From DASYQD01 sp036005845 (GTDB taxonomy: Bacteria > Acidobacteriota > Thermoanaerobaculia > Multivoradales > JAIOJS01): a stretch of 64,000 bases of DNA. The stretch is taken from positions 1 to 64,000 of the forward strand of contig DASYQD010000118.1 of the NCBI GenBank assembly GCA_036005845.1, given 5' to 3'. The notes below the pieces were generated by a model. It did not search any database, was not told the DNA's origin, and saw nothing but the letters and a program-made list of their open reading frames with translations. The position numbers and the translations under genes are program-made. Numbering within the stretch: the first letter of the stretch is position 1; each line of letters opens with the position of its first letter. Positions 30,530 to 38,505 of this stretch are shown here, piece by piece.

Positions 30530-32254
30530 TCAGAAGCGCGACGCCCCCAGCCAGGTCCCCCAGGTGTCCACCGCCGAGGCGTAGCCGTGGTAGCACCAGA
30601 TGGTGCGGTTGTCGGTCGGGTCGTTGGCGATGCCGGCGTAGTCGCCCCAGCGGTTGCGCCCGCCGACGACGTGCACGTAGCGCGCGACGCCGGCCTTGAG
30701 CTCGGCGCTCGCCTGCAGCTGCCCGAGCGTGTCGGAGGCGAGACGGCCGGTGACGCGGATGCTGGCGAACTCGGCGGCGCCCGAGCGCGCGAAGACCATC
30801 GTCGCGTTGCCGTTGCCGTCCGGCATCAGCGCCGGGTAGAAGTAGTGGCGCCCGCCGGTGCCGAAGAGGCCCTGCTGCACGAGCGCGCCGGTCGTGGCGT
30901 CGACCTGCAGCCAGTGCGCCACGGCGACGTTGGTGCCGTCGCCCCAGTCGTGCCGCGAGGTGAAGGTCGTCCACACCGAGCCGCCGCGGAAGACGGCGTT
31001 GAGCACGCGCACGTCGCCGCTGTCGAGCCCCGTCGACGTGCCCTTCTGCGTCGCGTCGGGTGGCAGCCCGTAGGCGGCGATGCCGACGTTGCGGCGCGTC
31101 ATCGTCGGGTTGCCCAGCGCGTCGGTGAGCGACCAGAGCGACAGCAGCGTGCGCGTCGGCGCGCTCATGCTGGGGAAGAGGGTGTTGACGAAGTACTGCA
31201 CCTGCGGCGCGCCGTAGGTGTGGCAGGGCGAGACGGTGAAGGCGAAGTTGCCGTCGGCGTTCTTGAGCTTGACGACGTCGCGGAAGGTGGCGGGGCTGCC
31301 CGCATAAGGAGCGGCCTTCGGCACCACGCGGACCTTGGCGTACTGGAAGGCGCCGTCGAACTGGAACATGTTGGCGGTCAGGTAGAGCGCCTGCGCGTCG
31401 ACGCCGAGCCCAGGGTAGTCGGCCCAGTTGTTGGTCTGGGTGTTGCCGTCCTTCATGGCGTCGAGCTTGTAGTTGAACCAGCCGCCGAGCGGGTCGGAGG
31501 TCTTCGACACCGAGAGCAGGAAGAACGAGGTGTTGCTGCTCTGCCCGAGCGCCACGCAGAGCAGCACCCAGCGGCCGGCATGCTGGTCGTAGAGCGCCTT
31601 GGGGTCGAAGATCTTCGCCTGCGAGATGACGTTGCTGAACCACGCCGTCAGCGTGCGCTGCAGCACCGGCGCGCCGCCGGTCTTGGCGTAGACGTGCACC
31701 GTCGAGTTGACCGCCGCGAGCAGGTGCGCCGGACCGGCGGCGAGGGTGCAGTCGGGCGGCGCCCAGCCGGTGGCAGCGATGCCGCCGAAGGCGCCGACGG
31801 TCCCCGGCGCGGCGGCGGTCGGCCCGGCATCGAGCGGCGCCGCGACCGCTGCGGCGACGGCCGCGGCGGTGACCGCCTTCGGCTTGCGGCCCTTGTCGCG
31901 CGCCATCGTCATCTCGCCCTTGGGGCGGGGGAGCTTGAGCTTCCGCGCCGTGCCCTTGAGCGTCTCGAACGAGGTGAGGTCGATGGGGTAGCGCGTCGTC
32001 GCCGGGCGCGGGCGGTCGTACTCGGCGGGGCCGCCGCCGACTTCGGCGGCGAAGGCGGTGGCCACTGCCTGCGCGCCGGGCTCGAAGGAGGCGCCCTTGG
32101 CGGCCTTGCCCGCGGTGGGCATGGCGCGCAGGCGTTGTGTGGAGCTGGCGGCCGGTTTCGATTTCGCGGCGGTCCGCCGGCGCGCCTTCCGCGCGGGCCT
32201 CGTCTTCGCGGCGGCCTTCGGGCGCCGTGGCTTTCGCGGCTTTCTCACCCCCAT
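30530..32254 (-). CDS. Beta-propeller-like protein with histone-like basic N-terminus
   Basis: This is a 574-residue protein. Residues 1-45 are almost only Lys, Arg, Ala and Pro (GVRKPRKPRRPKAAAKTRPA and onward), like a histone H1 or HU tail. An Ala-rich hydrophobic stretch occurs around 120-140 (AVTAAAVAAAVAAPLDAGPT). From about 150 on the sequence has WAPPDCTLAAGPAHLLAAVN, VQYFVNTLFPSM, and repeated Asp/Gly/Trp turns, which look like a beta-propeller of the kind seen in secreted acidobacterial proteins. There is no N-terminal signal peptide at this start, but an AGGAGGG ribosome-binding site supports it. A second start before MARDKGRKPK (near residue 110) could give a secreted form. Function unknown. 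Confidence 0.72.
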   Translation of the reverse strand: MGVRKPRKPRRPKAAAKTRPARKARRRTAAKSKPAASSTQRLRAMPTAGKAAKGASFEPGAQAVATAFAAEVGGGPAEYDRPRPATTRYPIDLTSFETLKGTARKLKLPRPKGEMTMARDKGRKPKAVTAAAVAAAVAAPLDAGPTAAAPGTVGAFGGIAATGWAPPDCTLAAGPAHLLAAVNSTVHVYAKTGGAPVLQRTLTAWFSNVISQAKIFDPKALYDQHAGRWVLLCVALGQSSNTSFFLLSVSKTSDPLGGWFNYKLDAMKDGNTQTNNWADYPGLGVDAQALYLTANMFQFDGAFQYAKVRVVPKAAPYAGSPATFRDVVKLKNADGNFAFTVSPCHTYGAPQVQYFVNTLFPSMSAPTRTLLSLWSLTDALGNPTMTRRNVGIAAYGLPPDATQKGTSTGLDSGDVRVLNAVFRGGSVWTTFTSRHDWGDGTNVAVAHWLQVDATTGALVQQGLFGTGGRHYFYPALMPDGNGNATMVFARSGAAEFASIRVTGRLASDTLGQLQASAELKAGVARYVHVVGGRNRWGDYAGIANDPTDNRTIWCYHGYASAVDTWGTWLGASRF

Positions 32255-32297
32255 GATGCCCTCCTGAAGGCGCGGCGCTCGCCGCGCGACGAGATGG

Positions 32298-32570
32298 TTA
32301 GTTGCCGCCGTCGTGGTCGCCGCGGTCGCGTTGCGCGGGACCGCTGCCGGCGCCGCCGCGCCTCGCATCGTCCTTGAGCCGGTCGTACTCCGCGCGCGGC
32401 AGCGGCGAGCCGTGCGTGATGCCGCGCTCCTCGCGCGCCGCGGCCGGCTTTTCGCCGCGCTGCTGGTCGCCCTCGGGGGCCCGCTCTTCACCTTCCGAGG
32501 CAAGCGGATCGTACTCCCGCCCCGCCTCGGTGGTGCCGTCGTCGCAAGCTCCGCTGCCCTGGTGCTGCAC
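32298..32570 (-). CDS. Small hydrophilic hypothetical protein
   Basis: This is a possible 90-residue protein, very rich in Glu, Asp, Arg, Gly and Gln, with no hydrophobic core. A recognisable phrase is LPRAEYDRLKDDARRG, and it ends in a run of Asp, His and Gly. It begins at GTG because an in-frame stop lies just upstream. It lies on the same strand and 43 bases upstream of the basic propeller-like gene. The composition resembles disordered stress proteins, but a GC-rich random frame cannot be excluded. Confidence 0.42.
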   Translation of the reverse strand: MQHQGSGACDDGTTEAGREYDPLASEGEERAPEGDQQRGEKPAAAREERGITHGSPLPRAEYDRLKDDARRGGAGSGPAQRDRGDHDGGN

Positions 32571-32669
32571 GGGTCGCTCGACTTTCGCGTCCGCATCGCC
32601 GCGCGTTCATCGCGCGCGACGTGACGACGAGCATGATACGCCCGCGCCGCGCAAGATATCCTCGCCACG

Positions 32670-33581
32670 ATGCCGAGCGAGCCGCCGACCCGCAGCCTCG
32701 AAGGCCGCTCCGTCGCGGCCGAGCGCGGCGACGCGCGGGCGACCGCCCTCGAGCCGCCGGCGACCGCGCTGCGCGTGCACTTCGGCATCGTGCATTACCT
32801 CAACAGCTGGCCGCTGGCGTGGAGCTTCCTGCGCCGCCGCGCTCCCGGTTGGGCGGAGCCGGTCTACCTGCCGCCGGCGCGCGTCGCCGACGGCCTCGCC
32901 GCGGGCGAGCTCGAGGTGGGCCTCGTGCCCTCGGCCGAGCTGCAGCGCATCCCGGGCCTGTCGGTGGTGCCCGGCCTCTGCATCGCCTCGCAACAAGAGG
33001 TGAAGAGCGTGCTGCTCGTCTCGCGGGTGCCGCCCGAACGCATCCGCCGCGTGGCGCTCGACGAGAGCAGCCGCACCTCCGCCGTCCTGGTGCAGGTGCT
33101 GCTCGCCGAGCGTCACGGCGTGCGGCCGGAGGTGGCGCCGTTCCGGCCCGACCTCGAGGCGATGCTCGCCACCGCCGACGCGGCGCTGCTCATCGGCGAC
33201 CCGGCGCTCAAGGTGGATCGTAGCGGCCTGCACGTCGTGGATCTCGCAGCCGAGTGGCGCGCGCTCACCGGCCTGCCGTTCGTCTTCGCGGTGTGGGCGG
33301 TGGGCCCGGACGTCGAGCCCGCGGTGGCGGCGGGCGAGGTGGCGCCGCTGCTCGCCGGCAGCCTGGCGACGGCCGAGCGCGAGCTCGACGAGTTGATCGC
33401 CGCCGCCGCGGCCGAGCTGCGGCTGCCGAGCGACGAGGTGCGCACCTACCTGACGCGCCACCTGAGCTACCGCCTCGGCGCTCCCGAGCGCGCCTCGCTC
33501 GAGGAGTTCTTCCGCCGCGCCCATCGCCATGGGCTGCTCCCCGCGCCGCGGCCGCTGCGGTGGGTGCGTGAGCCCGGCTGA
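32670..33581 (+). CDS. mqnA: Chorismate dehydratase MqnA (futalosine pathway)
   Basis: MqnA converts chorismate to 3-enolpyruvylbenzoate, the first step of futalosine-dependent menaquinone synthesis. The 303-residue product has the family start FGIVHYLNSWPLAW (residues about 38-51), the substrate loop EVGLVPSAELQRIPGL, and ALDESSRTSAVLVQVLL. The 36 residues before the conserved start may be a real extension or an over-long call; the true start may be later. mqnC is at 38506 on the same strand, so the pathway is at least partly encoded here. The stop overlaps the next gene by 14 bases. Confidence 0.9.
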   Translation: MPSEPPTRSLEGRSVAAERGDARATALEPPATALRVHFGIVHYLNSWPLAWSFLRRRAPGWAEPVYLPPARVADGLAAGELEVGLVPSAELQRIPGLSVVPGLCIASQQEVKSVLLVSRVPPERIRRVALDESSRTSAVLVQVLLAERHGVRPEVAPFRPDLEAMLATADAALLIGDPALKVDRSGLHVVDLAAEWRALTGLPFVFAVWAVGPDVEPAVAAGEVAPLLAGSLATAERELDELIAAAAAELRLPSDEVRTYLTRHLSYRLGAPERASLEEFFRRAHRHGLLPAPRPLRWVREPG

Positions 33582-34959
33582 TCCGTCCGCTTCGCCGGAG
33601 GCGCCCCGCGCGCCGAGGCAGGGCTTGCTCGCCGGCTGGGGCGGCGTCTCGGCGCCCGGCCGCGAGATGCGCTCCGAAGATCTCGCGGCGGTGACGCGCG
33701 ATGCGCCGCTCACCCGCGGCCTCGGCCGCGCCTACGGCGACGCGGCGCTGCCGCCTCCGGGAGTCGACCGCGTCGCCGGCTCGCGGCTCGCCGACCGCAT
33801 CCTCGACTTCGACCCGGCGAGCGGCCGCCTGCGCGCCGAGGCCGGGCTGTCGCTGCGCGCGCTGCACCGGCTGATGATGCCGCGCGGCTTCTTCGCGCCG
33901 GTGTCGCCCGGCACCGAGGAGGTGACGCTCGGCGGCATGGTCGCCGCCGACGTGCACGGCAAGAACCATCACGTCGCCGGCACCTTCGGCCGCCACGTCG
34001 AAGAGTTGCTGGTGCGCGTCGGCGACGGCCGCTTCGTGCGCTGCTCGCCGCGCGAGGAGGCGGAGCTCTTCTGGGCGACGGTGGGCGGCATGGGGCTCAC
34101 CGGCCACGTGCTGGAGGTGACGTTCAAGCTCGACCGCATCCCCTCGTCGTGGATCCTGTGCGAGACGATGCGCTTTCCTCGGCTCGTGCCGCTGGTGCAG
34201 GCGCTGCGCGAGGCTTCGACGCGCTGGCCGTTCACCGCGGCGTGGATCGACTGCCTCGCCAAGGGCGAGGCGCTGGGTCGCGGCGTGCTGCACTGCGGCC
34301 GCTGGTGCGGGCGCGACGAGGCCCCGGCTCAGCCGCCGCGCGAGCGCTTCGAGCTGCCGGTGCCGTTTTTCGCGCCGTCGTGGCTGCTCAACCGCGCGAC
34401 GACGACGCTGTTCAACGACTTCTTCTACGCCACCGGCTTTCCCGGGCGCCGCGCCGTGCACCCGGCGCAGTTCTTCTACCCGCTCGACCGCGTGCAGAAC
34501 TGGAGCCGCCTCTACGGCAGGCGCGGCATGACGCAGCACCAGTGCGTGCTGCCGCTTGCGGGCGCCGACGAGGTCGCGGCGTTCCTCGCCACCGTGCGCC
34601 GCGCCGGCGGCCGTCCCTACCTCGCCGTGCTCAAGGACTTCGGCGCCGAGGGCAGCGGCCTGCTGTCGTTCCCGCGGCCGGGGCTGACGCTGGCGCTCGA
34701 CTTTGCGGTCGATGCGACCACGCCGGCGCTGGTGGCGGCCCTCAACCGCCACGTCCGCGAGCTGGGCGGACGGGTCTACCTCGCCAAGGACGCCTTCAGC
34801 ACCGCGGCAGATTTCGCGGCGCTCGAAGGCGAGCGGCTCGCGCGCTTCCAGCAGGTGCGCCGTAAGTGGGACCCGGAAGGACGCATCCGCAGCCGGCTCT
34901 CGACACGGCTGCTGGGCGATGTGTCGGCAGCGGTGATGTCGCGAGGAGCCGCGGCGTGA
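33568..34959 (+). CDS. FAD-linked oxidase, DprE1-like
   Basis: This is a 463-residue FAD-binding oxidoreductase of the DprE1 family, which oxidises decaprenylphosphoryl-ribose at C2 in mycobacteria. FAD-binding motifs are RGLGRAYGDAALP and AADVHGKNHHVAGTFGRHV (Asp128-Val-His-Gly-Lys-Asn-His-His135), the latter nearly identical to DprE1. YLAKDAF near the C-terminus keeps the active-site Lys. The position of the mycobacterial Cys387 appears to be Ala (LTLALDF). The GTG at 33568 overlaps mqnA by 14 bases. The SDR gene at 35072 is the matching reductase. The product is probably a polyprenyl-phosphate pentose epimer, but this is inference. Confidence 0.85.
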   Translation: MSPADPSASPEAPRAPRQGLLAGWGGVSAPGREMRSEDLAAVTRDAPLTRGLGRAYGDAALPPPGVDRVAGSRLADRILDFDPASGRLRAEAGLSLRALHRLMMPRGFFAPVSPGTEEVTLGGMVAADVHGKNHHVAGTFGRHVEELLVRVGDGRFVRCSPREEAELFWATVGGMGLTGHVLEVTFKLDRIPSSWILCETMRFPRLVPLVQALREASTRWPFTAAWIDCLAKGEALGRGVLHCGRWCGRDEAPAQPPRERFELPVPFFAPSWLLNRATTTLFNDFFYATGFPGRRAVHPAQFFYPLDRVQNWSRLYGRRGMTQHQCVLPLAGADEVAAFLATVRRAGGRPYLAVLKDFGAEGSGLLSFPRPGLTLALDFAVDATTPALVAALNRHVRELGGRVYLAKDAFSTAADFAALEGERLARFQQVRRKWDPEGRIRSRLSTRLLGDVSAAVMSRGAAA

Positions 34960-34977
34960 GCGATGCGGCAGCCTCAC

Positions 34978-35054
34978 GTCGTTGCGAGGAGCGGAGCGAC
35001 GAAGCAACCTCGATCATCGAGATCGTCACGGGCGCTTCGCGCCCTCGCGATGAC
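34978..35054. repeat. 77-bp dispersed palindromic repeat, copy 2
   Basis: This is the second copy of the element at 14301-14377, equal in length and differing at about ten positions. It begins GTCGTTGCGAG and ends CTCGCGATGAC. One internal stem is GGGCGC/GCGCCC here and GGCCGC/GCGGCC in copy 1, a compensating base-pair change. It occupies the gap between the DprE1-like gene and the SDR gene. Confidence 0.85.
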
Positions 35055-35071
35055 GGGCAAATGGTCGTGCC

Positions 35072-35833
35072 GTGTTGAACGTCGCCCTCGCCGGCGGCAC
35101 GCGCGGCATCGGCCGCGCCCTCGCGCGCGAGCTGGTGGCGCGCGGCCATCGAGTCGCGCTGCTCGGGCGCGACCGCGAGCAGCTCGAGCGCTCGGCCGCC
35201 GACCTTCTCGCGCGCGATGCCGCGCGCAACGCGGTGCCGACCGCCGAGCTCGACCTGCTCCGCGCTGACACGTTCGGCTCGGCGCTCGACGCGGTGGACG
35301 CCGCTTTCCGAGAGGGTGGTGGAAGCGGCGTCGACACCGTAGTTCTCACCGCCGCCGAGTTCGGCACGCAGGACGAGCTCGAAGCCGACCTCGAGCGCCT
35401 CCACCGCCTCCTCGCCGCCGACTTCACGGGCAGCATCCTCTTCTGCGAGGAAGCGCGCCGCCGCCTGCTCGCGCGCGGCGGCGGCACCTTGTGCGTGTTC
35501 GCCTCCGTCGCCGGCGACCGCGCGCGCAAACCAGTCGCGCTCTACGGCGCCGCGAAGGCGGGGCTGGCGCACTACCTCGACGGGCTCGACCTGCGCCATG
35601 GCTCGCCGGGCTTCCGCGTCCTCGTCGTCAAGCCTGGCTTCGTCCGTACCGGCATGACGCAGGGACTGCCCGAGCCGCCCTTCGCCGCCGACCCCGAGCC
35701 GGTCGCGCGCCGCGTCGCCGACGCCCTCGAGCGTGGCCGCGCCGGAGTGCTCTACGCGCCGCCGGTCTGGCGCCTCGTCATGGCCATCATCCGCCGCCTC
35801 CCGCGCGCGGTGATGCGTCGTGCACGCTTTTGA
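35072..35833 (+). CDS. Short-chain dehydrogenase, DprE2-like
   Basis: This is a 253-residue SDR enzyme. The NAD(P)-binding motif is ALAGGTRGIGRALA near the N-terminus, an RDREQLERSA segment follows strand 2, and the catalytic Tyr-Lys pair is in ALYGAAKAGLA with Ser in VFASVAGD. The C-terminal RRLPRAVMRRARF is like DprE2, which reduces the 2-keto intermediate made by DprE1. It follows the DprE1-like gene on the same strand, separated by the 77-bp repeat. The start is a TTG at 35072, which places the Rossmann motif at residue 5. Confidence 0.83.
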   Translation: MLNVALAGGTRGIGRALARELVARGHRVALLGRDREQLERSAADLLARDAARNAVPTAELDLLRADTFGSALDAVDAAFREGGGSGVDTVVLTAAEFGTQDELEADLERLHRLLAADFTGSILFCEEARRRLLARGGGTLCVFASVAGDRARKPVALYGAAKAGLAHYLDGLDLRHGSPGFRVLVVKPGFVRTGMTQGLPEPPFAADPEPVARRVADALERGRAGVLYAPPVWRLVMAIIRRLPRAVMRRARF

Positions 35834-35995
35834 GCTGCGCCGGGAGGCGTTCGATTTCGCGACGCTCCTCGCGTCAGCGGACGCCGGTCCGTCCCGCGCT
35901 GGGCGCCAAGTCATTGACAGCCAAAGACGTCGCTCGCGGCACGGCGGTTGCTCGCCGGCGCGTCGAACGGCCGTTGCTCACCTAGGAGCCCGACG

Positions 35996-38419
35996 ATGCG
36001 CGACCTCGCAAACGACCTCCGCCACGCCGCCCGCGCGCTGCTGACGCGCCCCGGCTACTCGCTCGCCGCGCTGCTGACGCTGGCGCTCGGCATCGGCGCC
36101 ACCACGGCGGTGTTCAGCGCCCTCCACGGCTACCTGCTGCGGCCGTTGCCGTATCCCGACGGCGACCGGCTGATCAACGTCTTCGCGCGCATCCCGCAGT
36201 TCGGCGACATGCAGCTCGGCATCTCGCCCGCCGACTACCTCGACGTGCGTGACCGCGCGCGAACGATCGCCGCCATGGGCATGTACGACGCCGACCGCGC
36301 GCGGCTGGGGCACGGCCCGGGCGCCGAGCGGGTGGACGTCGTGCGCATGACGCCTTCGCTCTTCGCGACGCTGAGGATCGCGCCGGCGCTCGGGCGCGCG
36401 TTCACGGAAGAGGAAGGGCGGCCGGGGCGCGACGGCGTCGTCCTGCTCACCGACCGCGGCTGGCGGCATCGCTTCGGCGCCGACCGCGCGGCGCTCGGCC
36501 GCCGGCTCGAGGTCGATGGCAAGTCGGTGGAGATCGTCGGCGTCACGCCGCCGGAGCTGGCGCTGCCGCGTTCGCGCGCCGAGCTGGTGCTGCCGATGGC
36601 GATCAACCCCGCCGCGCGCGGCGGCAACATCCGCGGCGACTGGAACGGCACCGCGGTAGCGCGGCTGCGGCCTGACGCCACGCCGGCGGCGGCGGAGCGC
36701 GAGCTGCGCGGGCTCTGGCGCCAGTTCGTGGTCGAGCACCCGGAGATGAAGTTCTTCGTCGACCAGCTCGGCTACCGCGTCTTCGTGCAGACGCTGCGCG
36801 ACCACGAGGTCGCCGACTACCGCGAGACGCTGCAGCTCCTGCAAGTCGCGGCGCTGCTGGTGCTGCTGGTGGCGGCCGCCAACCTCGCCGGGCTCACGCT
36901 GTCGCGGCTCGCCGCGCGCGGCCGCGAGCTGGCGGTGCGCAGCGCGCTGGGCGGCGCCACCTCGCGCCTCTTCCGGCTGGTGGCGGTCGAGAACCTGCTG
37001 CTGGCCGCGGCCGGCGGCACCGCAGGCGCTTTCCTGGCTCGGCTGGCGCTGCAGGTTGCCGAACGCCGCGGCATGACGCCGCACACCGTTCTCGTGAGCC
37101 TGCAGCCGGACAACGCGGTGATCGCTGTCGGCCTCGGGCTGGCGCTGCTCACCGGCCTCTTCGCTTCGCTGGCACCGCTCTGGTGGCTGCGACGCCGCAC
37201 GCTCGAGGGCGTGCTGCGCGCCGAGCGCCCCGGCGGCACCGGCGACCGCGGCGCGCAGCGATTCCGCTCGGCGCTCGTCGTCGGCCAGGTGGCGGTGTCG
37301 CTGACGCTGATGGTGCTCGTCGGCCTGCTCGGCGTCTCGCTGCGCAAGCTGCTCGCCGTCGACGCCGGCTTCCAGAGCGAAGGCGTCGTCTTCGGCCAGC
37401 TCGCGCGCGCCGACGGCGAGGGCGAGCGGCGCGAGCTCGACCGCACGCCGCTGCTCGCTTCGGTGGCGGCGCTGCCGGGCGTCGAAGCGGCGGGCCTCAC
37501 GAGCTGCCTGCCGTTCGCGGGCTGCGCCGAGCTGTCGAGCTTCCGCGTCGGCGGCGCGGTGCGGCAGCCCGGCGCGCCGGACCCGACGGCACACCACGCC
37601 GAGGTGAGCGCCGGTCTGCTCGAGGCGCTGCGCATCCCGGTGCGCGTGGGGCGTACGTTCCAGGCGGCCGACGCCTCGGGCCCGGTGCCCGCCGTGGTCG
37701 ACGAGGCGTTCGCGCGCCGCTGGTTCCCTGGCCGCTCGCCGCTCGGCCAGCGCCTCGAGCTGGGCGAGCGCAGCGGCGAGCGCCCGGTCACCATCGTCGG
37801 CGTCGTCGGCCGCGTCCGCTCGCAGGACCTGGCGCGCGACGACGAGGCGCCCTGGTTCTACACGCTGCAGCCCAAGGCGACCGACGGCGCCTACCTCGCC
37901 GTGCGCATGCGCGATACCACCGGCAGCGGCGAGTCGCTGCGCGCCGCGGTCGTGCGCGCCGATCCGACGACGACGCTCGACTCGGTGGCCGCGCTGCGCG
38001 ACCGCATGCGCGCGACGGTCGACAGCCGCGTCACGCCGATGGTGCTCGTCGGCGGCTTCGCCGGCCTGGCGACGCTCCTCGCCGCGGTGGGCGTCTACGC
38101 CGTGCTGGCGCTGACGGTGGCGCGGCGACGCATCGAGCTCGGCGTGCGCGCGGCGCTCGGCGCCGACCGCGGCAACCTGCTGCGGCTGGTGCTTGGCCAG
38201 GGCGCCCGGCTGCTGCTCGCCGGGATGGGGCTCGGCGCGTTGCTCGCCATCGGGGCCTCGGCGCTCGTCGCTTCGCTGCTCTTCCAGGTCGAGCGCACCG
38301 ATCCCGCGGTCTACCTCGTCGCGCTGGCGACGCTCGGCGTCATCGGCCTCGTCGCCTGCTGGGTGCCGGGGGCCCGCGCGGCGGCGTCGGACCCGAAGCT
38401 GGCGTTGCGCGAAGACTGA
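35996..38419 (+). CDS. ABC transporter permease, acidobacterial duplicated orphan permease (ADOP) type
   Basis: This is an 807-residue membrane protein with two MacB/FtsX units fused. Unit 1 has the N-terminal helix after LTRPGYSLAALLTLALGIGA, a MacB periplasmic core domain (DADRARLGHG ... VEIVGVTPPELALPR) and three helices at about 280-400. Unit 2 repeats this layout: helix near 430 (LVVGQVAVSLTLMVLVGLLG), core domain, and three C-terminal helices after 690. No ATPase gene is adjacent, hence the orphan label. ADOP permeases are thought to act in efflux or signalling. The ATG at 35996 follows a TAGGAG site. Confidence 0.9.
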   Translation: MRDLANDLRHAARALLTRPGYSLAALLTLALGIGATTAVFSALHGYLLRPLPYPDGDRLINVFARIPQFGDMQLGISPADYLDVRDRARTIAAMGMYDADRARLGHGPGAERVDVVRMTPSLFATLRIAPALGRAFTEEEGRPGRDGVVLLTDRGWRHRFGADRAALGRRLEVDGKSVEIVGVTPPELALPRSRAELVLPMAINPAARGGNIRGDWNGTAVARLRPDATPAAAERELRGLWRQFVVEHPEMKFFVDQLGYRVFVQTLRDHEVADYRETLQLLQVAALLVLLVAAANLAGLTLSRLAARGRELAVRSALGGATSRLFRLVAVENLLLAAAGGTAGAFLARLALQVAERRGMTPHTVLVSLQPDNAVIAVGLGLALLTGLFASLAPLWWLRRRTLEGVLRAERPGGTGDRGAQRFRSALVVGQVAVSLTLMVLVGLLGVSLRKLLAVDAGFQSEGVVFGQLARADGEGERRELDRTPLLASVAALPGVEAAGLTSCLPFAGCAELSSFRVGGAVRQPGAPDPTAHHAEVSAGLLEALRIPVRVGRTFQAADASGPVPAVVDEAFARRWFPGRSPLGQRLELGERSGERPVTIVGVVGRVRSQDLARDDEAPWFYTLQPKATDGAYLAVRMRDTTGSGESLRAAVVRADPTTTLDSVAALRDRMRATVDSRVTPMVLVGGFAGLATLLAAVGVYAVLALTVARRRIELGVRAALGADRGNLLRLVLGQGARLLLAGMGLGALLAIGASALVASLLFQVERTDPAVYLVALATLGVIGLVACWVPGARAAASDPKLALRED

Positions 38420-38505
38420 GCCGGGGCGGCGAGAGCAGCAGGCGCTATGGCCGCGGTCGCGCGGGCGCCGAGGCCGCCGGCCGCCTCGGGTAAAGTAGGG
38501 CCGTC

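Noticed and set aside
36235..36681. Possible separate gene in the minus strand within the permease gene
   Set aside because: It is Ser/Arg-rich shadow sequence, and the permease core domain is continuous here on the plus strand.
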